21,214 nt of DNA from the NCBI RefSeq assembly GCF_000090795.2, contig NW_003546847.1, forward strand, positions 9,799-31,012. Reading direction: 5' to 3'. The position numbers and the translations under genes are program-made. This DNA comes from Amphimedon queenslandica (taxonomy: Eukaryota > Porifera > Demospongiae > Haplosclerida > Niphatidae). Shown in pieces: positions 11,053 through 19,347 of the stretch. Numbering within the stretch: the first letter of the stretch is position 1; the number at the start of each line of letters is the position of its first letter. The notes beneath the pieces are model-generated. The model searched no databases. It saw nothing but the letters and a program-made list of their open reading frames with translations, and was not told the DNA's origin.

Positions 11053-11297
11053 ATCATTTAATGTCACATTTAGCCCCGCCCTAATATGGCTGCAATGTGC
11101 AAGCTCTGTCATTCTTACGAGCGTTTCTTCTCCTTTCACTCACTTCACTATCTATTGTACCTCTACTATGGTTGCTGCTACCTTTATCTGTCCTTGTCTT
11201 GGCATTGGTGCCTGTTTTTAGCTGGTATGGAGCTCGGAATATAGCTGAATCCTGGAGTGTACTGGACAAGAAAGAACAACAATCAAGAAGACTGTAG
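11053..11297 (+). CDS. Candidate small two-helix membrane protein
   Basis: A plus-strand frame to the TAG at 11295-11297 encodes a strongly hydrophobic stretch (FLRAFLLLSLTSLSIVPLLW, then LLPLSVLVLALVPVFSWYG) followed by a polar tail with SVLDKKEQQSRR. This would be two closely spaced membrane helices and a short hydrophilic C-terminus. The frame is open back to the TAA at 11081-11083 and has no clear ATG; the nearby ATGs (11086, 11095) are in a different frame. An upstream exon or a non-ATG start would be needed. GC content is raised locally (ccccgccc at 11073). Confidence 0.3.
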
Positions 11298-11387
11298 AGT
11301 GATAAAGCAGATTTGTCCTCAAGACAAGGCTCCTAGTTGAATATTAGTAGGTCTAGAGAGCTTTATATGCATTGTTTTATTTCTTTA

Positions 11388-11763
11388 TTAAAAAAACATT
11401 ATTTTTTGACTAAATTTAATGAGATGCAAATGATATTTAACTGAATGACGCACACAATTCGTCATGGCGGCTCCTTTCATCTCAAGCAGAAGCACCCGTT
11501 TAGAACCTTCCAGAGTACCCAGAAACTCAAAAATTGGTAAGGATTTTTGGAAGTACCAGTTATGCAGGTATACCAAATTTTTAGCTGCTAGCATTAGCAA
11601 CAAAAGAGTTACAAGGGGAGTTGGTGGTTTCTCCTGAACTGAAACCGTCCATTAGCCACGTCTAGAAAGTAGTACTCAGTCACATATTCTGTAGTAGGAA
11701 GTGTTCACGTGCTCTAGAGGCTCTCAAAGGACTATCTTGCCTGTCTTTACTCTCCAAGTTCAT
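11388..11763 (-). CDS. Candidate two-exon small membrane protein
   Basis: Exon 1 is 11709-11763 (ATG, MNLESKDRQDSPLRASRA, donor GCAC|gtgaac). Exon 2 is 11388-11638 (acceptor gtttcag|TTCAGGAG), giving 101 residues. The 70-bp intron has a good branch-point-like ctaat 14 bp before the acceptor, and the phases match. The product has a charged N-terminus, one likely membrane helix (PLVTLLLLMLAAKNLVYL) and a basic C-terminal half. On the minus strand AATAAA signals follow the stop at about 11370-11385. Not a family I recognise. The donor choice is by eye; a nearer donor fails on frame. Confidence 0.4.
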
Positions 11764-11885
11764 CTCTACCGCTGCTCTACTTTTAGCAGGCTGTTTAGAG
11801 GCTCCTTGCTCAATTCACCGTCGAGTCCTGTCCTGCTGCTGACCACGTGCTTAAGTGCTTCAGGTAAGTTTGCGCATGCTCAACG
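11700..11885. promoter_or_regulatory. Promoter-like patch with E-boxes and NRF-1-like site
   Basis: Relatively GC-rich for this window. It contains CACGTG at 11706-11711 and 11844-11849 and TGCGCATGCTCA at 11871-11882, close to the NRF-1 consensus. It sits immediately upstream of the minus-strand ATG at 11763. On the plus strand a strong splice donor (CAG|GTAAGT, 11861-11869) suggests a first exon of a divergent plus-strand transcript, but no downstream exon was identified. Confidence 0.4.
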
Positions 11886-12135
11886 AAGGAGTAGCGACCT
11901 GTACTCAATTAACACATTAATGCAATACTACCATTATGATATGCCTAGGCCCAATGACATAAAAGGGTTAACACAGATTGTACACTTTAGGGCTCTAATT
12001 TACTCTCATTTACATGTACATGCACTTGCATAGTAACGAGGCTGAAAAGAAATTACATCCAAAAAAACAGTGCATGCACTAAACAGTAAAAACTACTATA
12101 TACATTTCTCTACATTAGAAATATGTAATGTATAT

Positions 12136-14531
12136 TTACAACTTGCAAGAAGAATCAACTTTGAATTTAAAATTCTTATGAAGCTCCTCAAGCTTTTTCT
12201 TTAGACTTTGAACTTCAATACTCATTTCTTCGATACGTTTTTGATGACCCAAAATGTATTCGGCTGAAGAAGCTTTGTCCATAGCTACTTGCACTTCCTT
12301 CTGTTTCTGTAGGATTTCTTTTTCAATTTTTGATAGAGCGTCATGTATCTGGATCATTTCTTCCCAGTCAATCTACATACATTTACAAAAGAAAAAACAT
12401 CACATCTTGTTAGCATACAAACACAATACTCCAAGGTTGTGACTAATTAGCATTGACAAATACCAAGCTGTGGGCTTTAAAATGGATACACATGTATGTC
12501 AAATTTACATGAACTTTGAGTACAATTTGTACTGTAAAGAAGAGTTTTGTTTTGTGTTCATGCAGACATACACTTTCTGTAGGAGGTGTTGTATTAGCAC
12601 TTTCTGTTGCACCCTAAAGTAGAAAAAAAAATATGTGGATAATTATAGCAATACAGAATTTCAGCTTCAGAACTTTTTCCAAACAATTAAATGAATGCAT
12701 GCATACTGCTTATGACAAATCCAATTATATTCACAATATAGGATGGCTCTAAACCTTGTCAAAGTGGAAGCAAAAAAGCAGTTTTGTTTAGTCCTCTTTT
12801 TCATCATCATCACCAATATAATTCATTGGTACAACTATAGTGGTACCATTGGAATCCTCTGGTGTGTTGCACGAATTTTTAGTACAAAGGCATTAAAAAA
12901 TGGTTAAATCCTGCATAATAACGTTGATCTGTTCTGCTGCATTGTATAGTTGACAAATAATAAAAATTATTAGCATTTACTTTCAAAATATATATTATCT
13001 GCAGCAATAAAATGAATGCACAGTTGCACACTGTCACAAGGTGCTTAAGACTATCACAGCACTAAAAATGCCTTTAGGTGGATGTACCATATAAACAACG
13101 AAATACTACAAGAAGAAATGAAGGTACTTGTAACAGATTACCTTATCAAATTCATCATCTGTTCCTGAATGGCCAATATAAAATTATAATGAAAAATGAT
13201 TTAATGGGAGTGACATTTCTTACCTGTTCGCCTTCTTTTAGGATTTGGGGTCAAGTCCATGCCCAATTCTGTCACAGAATTTTCTATAAATAAAGACATC
13301 AGACAACGGTGAATTCATTACAATGGGAATTACAAAATACATGTAGGTGAGCATTTTAAATATTCATAGTACACACCAACAGAAGTCAAACCAGGTGTCT
13401 GGGTTGATTTTTATCTTGCTCCATGGTACAAATCTCCACTCAAGTTTAATGTTGTAAGCAAAGCAATTGGGCAGTTAAGCAAGTAAAAAGGCATTTATTA
13501 AAATCATTGCGATGTATAATTTATGTCTATTTTTATAGTGCTTGCTGCTTAGCTAAATAATGTATCATTCATTAGGCAGTCACTACTGCTGGACTATGGA
13601 TCATAACAAAATAAAACCCCTCAAACAGCTTGGTAAGGTTGTGGCACTTAGGGACATTTTTTGTCTTAGAGCATCCACTTTTTAGCTTAGTTGTCTCCTA
13701 AGTACATTAAGATTAACATTAGTCTATCAACATTAAATAAATGAATACAAGACAAATGTAAAAAAATAAAGGGGTGAGCCAAAGCAAGCTATAGATTATG
13801 ATGTACATGTATGGGAAGGCAACTGTCTGAATACAATGGATCTTGATGCATTGAGTCATCTATAGTTGCTGACAATGACATGTGCTGTTTTTGTATCACT
13901 TCAGAATCTTTAAAGGCAGCAAACAAAGTTATCTTGCTTACAATATTAAAGATAGTTAGAAGCAGTCAAAAAAGAAACCATATTCAAGAGAAGGGGCTCA
14001 GTATTTTAGTCTATGCATAAGAGATACTAGTCAGTTCAAGATATAAATGACTAAACTGAACTGGTTATCTTTCTACTGTAGTGAAAGCAACAGATACTTT
14101 CTAAGTAATAAAGATTTTAAAGTCATTTTATATCAGTGCTTTGAAAGAATAGGCTGCAATGAATAAAGTGGCAGAGGACTTACTGTGTAAATTGATCCAG
14201 TGACACGATTTATCTATTATTACATTGACAAGCATAAAGTTACTTACAGTTCCTTCTTTGACAGGTACAAATTCAATCCTAAACCATTATTTCATGGACT
14301 AGTATTTGCAAATACATGTAGCAAATTACCACTCAAGACTGTTGATACTCCAAATCTATGACACATTAAAAGGTCACTGTCATAAAAGGAAGTGTTAAAT
14401 CTTAATACTTTTGCTGTGTGTATTTTTACCTCGTAACAGTACTGTAGATACATGTAAAAGCTATCATGCAGTAGTAAAAGCCTTTTTAGACCAAAACTCA
14501 ACACTTGTTTTAGTACATCCCATGTAGACAT
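12136..14531 (-). CDS. Multi-exon gene, NLS plus C-terminal coiled coil, unidentified
   Basis: Exons (minus): 14430-14531, 14330-14355, 14184-14278, 13807-13907, 13587-13697 (end uncertain), 13377-13398, 13224-13283, 13142-13164, 12572-12613, 12136-12372. All junctions are GT/AG, and phases agree throughout. The ATG at 14531 opens MSTWDVLKQVLSFGLKRLLL; the next exons give IWSINSLEW and IEFVPVKEGTVSNFMLVNVI. The middle is polar (SLSATIDDSMHQDP). A KRRR motif in MDLTPNPKRRRTGTDDEFDK looks like a nuclear localisation signal. The last exon, starting IDWEEMIQIHDALSKIEKEI, is a ~70-residue coiled coil ending DSSCKL and stop. A nuclear coiled-coil protein is inferred; no family recognised. The exon at 13587-13697 could end at another donor. 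A conserved exon reads ETTKLKSGCSKTKNVPKCHN. Transcription may begin near 15.9 kb. Confidence 0.7.
12788..12856 (-). CDS. Alternative terminal exon (acidic tail) of the 12-14.5 kb gene
   Basis: Within the 528-bp intron between the exons at 13142-13164 and 12572-12613 lies a frame of 22 codons plus TAA. It can be joined in phase 0 to the ...DDEFDK exon through the acceptor 'caccagag'. It encodes DSNGTTIVVPMNYIGDDDEK ending ED and stop. It would replace the coiled-coil C-terminus with a short acidic tail. The protein-like composition and exact phase support it; the weak acceptor argues for caution. Confidence 0.4.
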   Translation of the reverse strand, partial: DSNGTTIVVPMNYIGDDDEKED

Positions 14532-14549
14532 GATACAATGTAACAGATG

Positions 14550-15000
14550 ATATGAATCTTTGAGTTTTTATTAATCATGGTTGAATGATAGAATATAAAA
14601 GCACTTTGAATGGCTCATGAGAGACAAGAAAGCCTATAACAGTACTGTGCTTAGCTATACAGTTAAAATTAAATTACGCTTAAATTGCAGCTGAGATCCT
14701 TCACAACCATTAAAGCTAGAAGAGCAAGCTATAAATTTCCTTCCATCAATGCAAGTCACAAGTTAAGCGCTGCTCTGCATGTGCATTGAGGTTTAGACAT
14801 CAATGAGCAGTAATCTGTTAGTGCATTTATGTTTGAGTGTTAAACAGGCCTCATTTGTAGTGAAATCTACATTATGTAAATTTTATTATCCATCACTAGT
14901 CTCACTCAGCCCAAAAAACAAGCTTATAACAAAAAATTGATAAACATTATAATCACCATTAGTCATAAGCAAACAAGTAGACATTGATCACATTATGAGG
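14550..15000. other. Non-coding stretch upstream of the ATG at 14531
   Basis: No exon recognised. If the promoter at 15.8-16.0 kb drives the minus-strand gene, this is the proximal part of its 5' intron or untranslated region. A stop codon lies in frame 39 bp upstream of the ATG. Confidence 0.4.
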
Positions 15001-15009
15001 CCCCAACAT

Positions 15010-15345
15010 GTTGCTACCCACCACCATCCATTACTCAACTTTGTTGACAGCAACTTTGTGGTTACTTTGATGTGCAGTCAACTCTGTTGCCTGAAATAGA
15101 ACTGCCTTCTATTGTAGGCAATAGGGTTGCCTTAAAGCCCCCATACACTAGGCAACATGTTGCTTGCAACATTTGTGGTTACTTGGATCTTGTAAGCAAC
15201 ATGTTACCAGAAACAGAAGGTTGTTCTATTTCTGGCAACATGTTGCTTACAAGAGCAAAGCAACCCTAGTGTATGGGCCTTTAAGATCAAAGAGGCCATA
15301 AAGTTTCTTTCAACAAAGTTGAATAGTGGATGGTGGGATGTTCCC
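15010..15345. mobile_element. Nested palindromic MITE, copy 1
   Basis: Outer inverted arms: 'ccaccaccatccattactcaactttgttg' at about 15020-15051 and its complement 'caacaaagttgaatagtggatggtggga' at about 15312-15340. Inside lies a second inverted pair, 'ttaaagcccccatacactagg' (about 15132-15153) and 'cctagtgtatgggcctttaa' (about 15264-15284). The inner element is bordered by TTAA on both sides (TTAA or TTA/TAA target duplication). Subterminal blocks 'gcaac.tttgtggttactt.gat' and 'ttctatttctggcaacatgttgc' repeat in both orientations. This is at least one MITE inserted in another related one. Superfamily unresolved. Confidence 0.7.
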
Positions 15346-15387
15346 AGAAATACAACAGCTATTTCTGGCTCACTAGATCAAAGTAAA

Positions 15388-15752
15388 CACAAATGTTGCT
15401 AGCTAATCTTCGTACATAGGTAGCAACAATTGTGGTTACTTTGATCATGTTGCCAAAAATAGAACTGTAACAAGATCATAATAACCACAGCGAGACAACA
15501 AATTTCTTATGTATAAAGGCATAAATTATACTAATTCACACATTATTCATTCAAATCAGGGGTAAAATTTATGATAACAAGATTACACCCCTGATTACAA
15601 TAAATGTGTGTGAATTAGAGTAATTAAGACTTTCATACACTAGTCTTGCTGTGGTTATTTTGATCTTGTTGCAGTTCTATTTTTGGCAACATGTTAAAAG
15701 TAACTACGATTTTTGCTACCTGTGTATGAAGAATAGCTAGCAACATTTGTAA
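15388..15752. mobile_element. Nested palindromic MITE, copy 2
   Basis: Inverted arms of about 105 bp. The left begins caaatgttgctagctaatct (about 15391) and the right ends agctagcaacatttg (about 15751), with roughly 85-90% match. The arms share blocks with copy 1 ('tgttgccaaaaatagaactg', 'gtggttactttgatc'). The centre contains a further inverted pair, 'taattcacac..aatcagggg' (about 15531-15564) and 'cccctgatta..gtgtgtgaatta' (about 15587-15618). The whole is one long hairpin of about 365 bp with a hairpin in its loop. No coding potential. Confidence 0.7.
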
Positions 15753-15799
15753 TGCGTCATTATGTGTGGATCACGATGCCACAAACAACACCACAAAAT

Positions 15800-16030
15800 C
15801 CCTTACCTTAATACAACAATACCAGGCTGAGTATAATAGCCGCTGCCGACCTCACAGCTGATTCTTTCTATCAATACATACGTAACCACAGCTACATATC
15901 TTTTGACTTACTGCTTATAAAAATACAGGAGCAAATTCCTACTGTTGGCTGTTTGCTTCTTGGACTGATCACAGATCAAGTGCGCATGCTCAGACATAGA
16001 TCACGTGATCCATTCAAACCAGTATCAACC
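15800..16030. promoter_or_regulatory. Promoter-like patch and candidate 5' exon of the 12-14.5 kb gene
   Basis: GC-rich relative to its surroundings (ccgcccgcgcccgg at about 16029-16042). It contains TGCGCATGCTCA at 15981-15992, identical to the site at 11871, and CACGTG at 16002-16007. On the minus strand the donors GTATTAAG|gtaaggg (exon end at 15807) and ATAAGCA|gtaagtc fit non-coding first exons. The MITE cluster would then lie in the first intron. A plus-strand ATG at 16087 (MATHCDIPWKIVFKPM, then AT-rich read-through to 16299) might start a divergent transcript; support for that is weak. Confidence 0.4.
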
Positions 16031-16139
16031 GCCCGCGCCCGGTCAACAACATTCACGTCATTGGATTTTTGTAGGTGTGGTAAAAAATGGCCACACATTG
16101 CGACATTCCATGGAAGATTGTATTCAAGCCAATGTTGAT

Positions 16140-16680
16140 TTCTTTATATTTTAATGATATTTCAATACTTCAATATCTGTGTGACATGACTGTAATGAAA
16201 AAATTACTGATACCATTGTTATTTTGCAAATATACAGTGATTTTGTTCAAATTTGTGTTAGTTGCAAATTTGAAAAACTTTATGTACCTGTTGCACTAAC
16301 ACACGGGCAAAAATAGACTAACAAGATCATTGAAGATGTTGCCACAATCATTGTGCATGGAACTGTCATAGTTTCATTTACTGATTCACTATGTTAGAGG
16401 AGTAATAACTGAAATACTGTTTTTGCGAACAGTCCACTTTTGTACCTGTTACAGCTTTTACACAGCAAGCAAAGAGTTCTCCTATTGGATGAGGATATTT
16501 TGATATTGTGTGCATGGAACTGGAGGGTTAGCATTTAAATTCATGCAAAGCATTTGACTATAATACAGTAATACTACTTAAAAACCAAAAATTCATTACA
16601 TATCCTGGTTACGTAGTTTATAATAAGCATGGGCCATGGGGGTGGATTGCAGTAGGTGTGGCAATAAGCCTTTAATTTTA
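16140..16680. other. Unassigned AT-rich stretch
   Basis: No exon with splice support, repeat or structured RNA was seen. ATTAAA-type signals for a minus-strand transcript occur just below 16685. Confidence 0.4.
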
Positions 16681-16682
16681 AT

Positions 16683-16914
16683 TTAATAAACGGGAAATGA
16701 AGAAAGAAGCACTTTTGACTCGATTTTCACAGCATTTGAACTATCTTTTCTTGTATAATGGACATCGTAAGAGTTGTCTAAAGCCCTGCCATTTATGGTG
16801 GCTTCAAATACATTACTAAGTTACAGTTATTATTACGTCTTCTAGTGCTAAAAGTCCTAATAATGGACTGTTTTGAACACGGATCATCCCCATACTTGAT
16901 TCAAATCCAGCCAT
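16683..16914 (-). CDS. Two exon-like minus-strand frames, unidentified
   Basis: The first frame (16816-16914) starts at an ATG and reads MAGFESSMGMIRVQNSPLLG, then LLALEDVIITVT and stop. The second (16683-16815) follows a 'taacttag' acceptor and reads NVFEATINGRALDNSYDVHY, then TRKDSSNAVKIESKVLLSSF, ending PVY and stop, with ATTAAA signals overlapping and following the stop. Both are strongly protein-like, more so than the plus-strand frames over the same DNA. They are adjacent but in different frames and no intron of normal size joins them. This is therefore either a frameshifted gene, or two exons whose donor I have missed. An AT-rich TATA-like tract lies about 40 bp before the ATG. No family recognised. 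Confidence 0.45.
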
Positions 16915-16994
16915 CGCTTTTCCTTGAGTCAGTTTACAGGTAATATATATATTATTTTTAGTTAGAAGTATAATTAACTTCTTTACATGTAACG

Positions 16995-18118
16995 TTAAAA
17001 TTGTTTATTGTCCTTGCACTTGTGGATGAATCCTATGAAAAATTTGTTGTTATTGTTATGTTTAATGATGTTCCTTTCACAAAATGTTGTAGCAGGGCCT
17101 CCTCTTCCTCTTTGGCCTCTTCCTTGGCCACCTCCCCGCTTCTTTGGCCACCTGCCCCTCTTCCTTGGCCACCTGCCCCTCTTTTTTGGCCACCTGCCAT
17201 CTCCTCTTCCTGCTCCTCTCCCGCTACCTAGTCACTGCTTCCATTTACCCCTATGTTGTCTCTAACAACAAAAAGAGATTAAGTTATTTTTGTTTACATT
17301 AATGCTCCATTGTTACTTTGAATTTCTTTCCCTTCTCTCTCTCTCTCGGTCTCCCCTCCCTTGCCTGTGTCTTCTCCCATCTCTGTCTCTTCTGTCTCCT
17401 CTGTTTCGCTTCCTACCCCTGTTTCTTTCCCATCATTGCTGTCCTTTATTTCTCCTCTCTCCCTCCTTCCTTCTATTAGTTCCAGCTGTCCTAATTTACA
17501 ATGTCATAAAGCCTTTAATTTACACTTAAATTTTGTTTACTTTTAAGAGCTGGCCGAAACTGTTCCCAGTCTTTAAGTTAATTAGTGTGAAATTAAAGTA
17601 CAAGTAATTCAACTATTATTAATTTAATTACCTAAGGATCTTCCTTCTTTCTTGCCTAATGTTTGTAAATAAAACTAAGCACAATAAAATGCAAAATTAC
17701 TTTTTTAATACAATGGTCCTTCTTACATCTGCTTGACAGCAAAAATTATTAGATTGCAATCATAAAAGAAAACTTACTTAGGCTGTTTGATTCTATTAAA
17801 AACAATGTCAATTTCAGCTTTCAATCTAACCATTCTCCTTTGTATTGTCTCCTCTCTCTTTGTCTGTGTCCTCTTTGTCTCTTTCCCCTTTTTCTTCTGT
17901 CCTCTCTCCTCTGTCTCCTTCTCTTTCTCCCTAACTTCTTTTTCTGCTATAAATACAGTTATGTTTTGCTTTTTAATGTACAACTCAAACATACAAACAA
18001 CTTACCAAGTTCATCTGCCAAAAAAAGGCATTATAGTTATCACTATAGGGTTACACATTCCCAACTTACCATCAGATGGATGGACCTCAATGAGGACATC
18101 CTCTATGGGGGCAGCCAT
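16995..18118 (-). CDS. Highly charged protein gene with 9-nt microexon and RGG-like tail
   Basis: Exons (minus): 18070-18118, 18006-18014 (9 nt), 17778-17946, 17541-17559 (19 nt), 17298- or 17317-17485, then either 17228-17261 (stop) or 16995-17227. All sites are GT/AG and phases agree; introns are 55, 59, 218 and 55 bp, then 36 or 89 bp. The product starts MAAPIEDVLIEVHPSD, then DEL from the microexon, then a long Glu/Lys/Arg stretch (EKEVREKEKETEERGQKKKG) and IQRRMVRLKAEIDIVFNRI, a possible helix. Exon 5 is acidic with ETEETEETE. The longer ending adds a Gly/Arg tail with GRWPKKR repeats and GRGQRGRGG; the shorter one ends DNIGVNGSSD. AATAAA lies at 17004-17009 on the minus strand. An RNA-associated role is suggested only by the RGG-like tail. 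Family unknown. Confidence 0.65.
17118..17205 (-). repeat. 21-bp minisatellite encoding GRWP[KR]KR repeats
   Basis: On the minus strand the unit ggcaggtggccaaaaaagag (21 bp with a following g) recurs three times, with a fourth copy of 20 bp. In the frame of the RGG-like tail it encodes GRWPKKR, GRWPRKR, GRWPKKR. One base later, the same DNA reads GGQKRGAGGQGRGAGGQ, which resembles the flanking RGG-type sequence. Confidence 0.75.
17325..17485. repeat. Polypyrimidine/polypurine tract 1
   Basis: The plus strand is almost pure C/T with ctctctctct at its start; the minus strand is the acidic and charged part of exon 5 of the charged-protein gene. A second, similar tract lies at about 17835-17940 in exon 3. 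Both may form triplex-type structures. Confidence 0.6.
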
Positions 18119-18119
18119 T

Positions 18120-18260
18120 ACTTTTTGATTTTGAACTTACAGTTTCAGGTGTCTTATTTTATATCCTAAAGGTCACAGTTGACACTTGGTGTTCCTTGAT
18201 TGGTTGTAAGTGACGCAGTGACTTCTATTTTGGTATTCTCCTCCCACACATTTTTATTAT
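18120..18260 (-). promoter_or_regulatory. Probable promoter of the charged-protein gene
   Basis: Immediately upstream of the minus-strand ATG at 18118. It contains an inverted CCAAT box (gattggttg, about 18198) and a CRE-like tgacgcagtgac (about 18212). These are motif matches only. Confidence 0.3.
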
Positions 18261-18390
18261 CAGTACTCTCACCTGTAATGATAATCACAAATCACCTGCA
18301 TGATAACTTCAAGACTAACTTTCTCCTTTTGAGTTAGTAAGTTTTTAACAAGAATGAGTGTTTGTGTTTATGTTGACATCTCACGCACAT

Positions 18391-18635
18391 ATTAGTTCCA
18401 CACCTTTGTTTCAAAAAAGGGATCCATAGTTTGTATGTCTTAGCGTTACAAACTAGTTCTTTCCTTTAGGGGATCGATAGTTTGAATATTTGGCATTCGA
18501 ACTAGTTCCACTCCTATTTCAGGGGATCAGTAGTTTGAATGGTGTTAAAACTAGTTGCACTCCTGTTTCAGGGGATCAATAGTCTGTTTTTTGTCGACAA
18601 ACAAGTTCCTCTTCTGTTGAAAGGGGATCAATAGT
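18391..18635. repeat. ~51-bp tandem repeat with hairpin in each unit
   Basis: The landmark ggggatc.atag recurs with GATC at 18421, 18472, 18525, 18574 and 18626 (spacings 51, 53, 49, 52). Each unit reads roughly 'ggggatcaatagtttgaat..attcgaactagttccactcctgtttca'. Each contains an inverted pair: tagtttgta/tacaaacta (18427-18455), tagtttgaat/attcgaacta (18478-18504), tagttt/aaacta (18531-18553), and a ttgtcgacaa palindrome in the fourth. The array sits between the charged-protein promoter and the 3' end of the DUF7869-type pseudogene. Confidence 0.8.
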
Positions 18636-18669
18636 AAGTGCATTACACAAACTCATTTCTGTTATTCAT

Positions 18670-19347
18670 TTACTGACCACATGGACAAGTTCTTCTATTA
18701 TGACCAAATTGACCACAATTACCACATTTTCTTTGTGTTGCAGGTGGTTCTAACGATTGCCCTGGAGATTGTGGTACTTCGATCTCCATTGCGAGGTCTG
18801 GTGGATCATTTACACCTGGTGTTGATTGTCGAGATGATCCTGTTGGTCGAGGTGCATCAGGAAGTGGGCAGGTTACATCTTTACATTCGTATCTGCAAAA
18901 CGATCTTATCTTTTCGTAAAGGTACCACTTCCTTTCACTTGACATACCCTTTGGTGGTAATACATTAGGTAGATCATCTTCCATTATTTGAGTGTCCTCT
19001 TTCAGCAAGTTGAATTGTGTGACAGGGCCATCTACAACTTGTTTGGCTGCAACTAAACTAGGTGAGGTTGCATTTACAACTAAGTGTAGAAATCCTTTGA
19101 TGCCTTTTATTTTCTTGACTAATGTAGCAAAGTAACTTGACCAGTCAAATGTTTCTACAATGAGTTCACCATTGCTACTTCCTACTGGTTGGGCTTTGTT
19201 AACAGCAGATAATTGTTCTATAACTTGAATGAAGTCATCGAATGAGTCCACCTCTGCTTTACGGAATTTTTGCTTTAAAAGTCCGAAGCACCAGTCTGGA
19301 GAAAATTTTGTGTCCAACAGGCTGAAAGGATATTGAAATGGATGCAT
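18670..19347 (-). CDS. Longest intact frame: C-terminal half of the DUF7869-type protein
   Basis: 225 codons starting at an internal ATG (MHPFQYPFSLLDTKFSPDWC). The first 12 residues are out of the family frame; the true frame upstream reads SISFQPVGH and is lost by the two-base deletion. From TKFSPDW onward it follows the family pattern: a conserved KWYLYEKIRSFCR region, a Pro/Ser-rich linker, then the CCHC zinc knuckle at residues ~208-221. The knuckle suggests nucleic-acid binding. Whether this fragment is expressed is unknown. Confidence 0.6.
   Translation of the reverse strand: MHPFQYPFSLLDTKFSPDWCFGLLKQKFRKAEVDSFDDFIQVIEQLSAVNKAQPVGSSNGELIVETFDWSSYFATLVKKIKGIKGFLHLVVNATSPSLVAAKQVVDGPVTQFNLLKEDTQIMEDDLPNVLPPKGMSSERKWYLYEKIRSFCRYECKDVTCPLPDAPRPTGSSRQSTPGVNDPPDLAMEIEVPQSPGQSLEPPATQRKCGNCGQFGHNRRTCPCGQ

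Noticed and set aside
13377..13450. Minus-strand frame containing EWRFVPWSKIKINPDTWFDFC
   Set aside because: Attractive composition, but its donor leaves a phase that creates a stop at the next exon, while the 22-nt exon in another frame fits both neighbours.
14214..14247. 34-bp intron between 14248 and 14213
   Set aside because: GT..AG ends are present, but reading through keeps the frame open and gives the phase required by the next good acceptor at 13907.
15072..15269. 65-codon plus-strand ORF
   Set aside because: It lies wholly within the palindromic MITE and reflects its repeated gcaac/gttgc blocks.
16697..16819. Plus-strand ORF MKKEALLTRFSQHLNYLFLY
   Set aside because: The minus strand over the same bases (NVFEATINGRALDN...) is more protein-like and has a splice acceptor and a polyadenylation signal.
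16865..16942. Plus-strand exon MDCFEHGSSPYLIQ with donor AG|gtaata
   Set aside because: It is antisense to the MAGFESSMGMIR frame; no in-phase downstream plus-strand exon was found. One of the two is a shadow and the minus strand has more supporting context.
17001..17546. Pro/Ser/Leu-rich plus-strand ORFs
   Set aside because: They are antisense to the charged-protein gene and merely translate its purine-rich exons in reverse.
17787..18169. 109-113 codon plus-strand ORFs
   Set aside because: They read across exon-intron boundaries of the minus-strand gene whose splice sites and phases agree; composition is C/F/L/S-rich shadow.
18391..18635. CRISPR-like array
   Set aside because: Units are contiguous and diverged, without constant repeats separated by unrelated spacers, and the genome is eukaryotic.
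18681..18968. 95-codon plus-strand ORF
   Set aside because: Antisense to the DUF7869-type last exon with its zinc knuckle.
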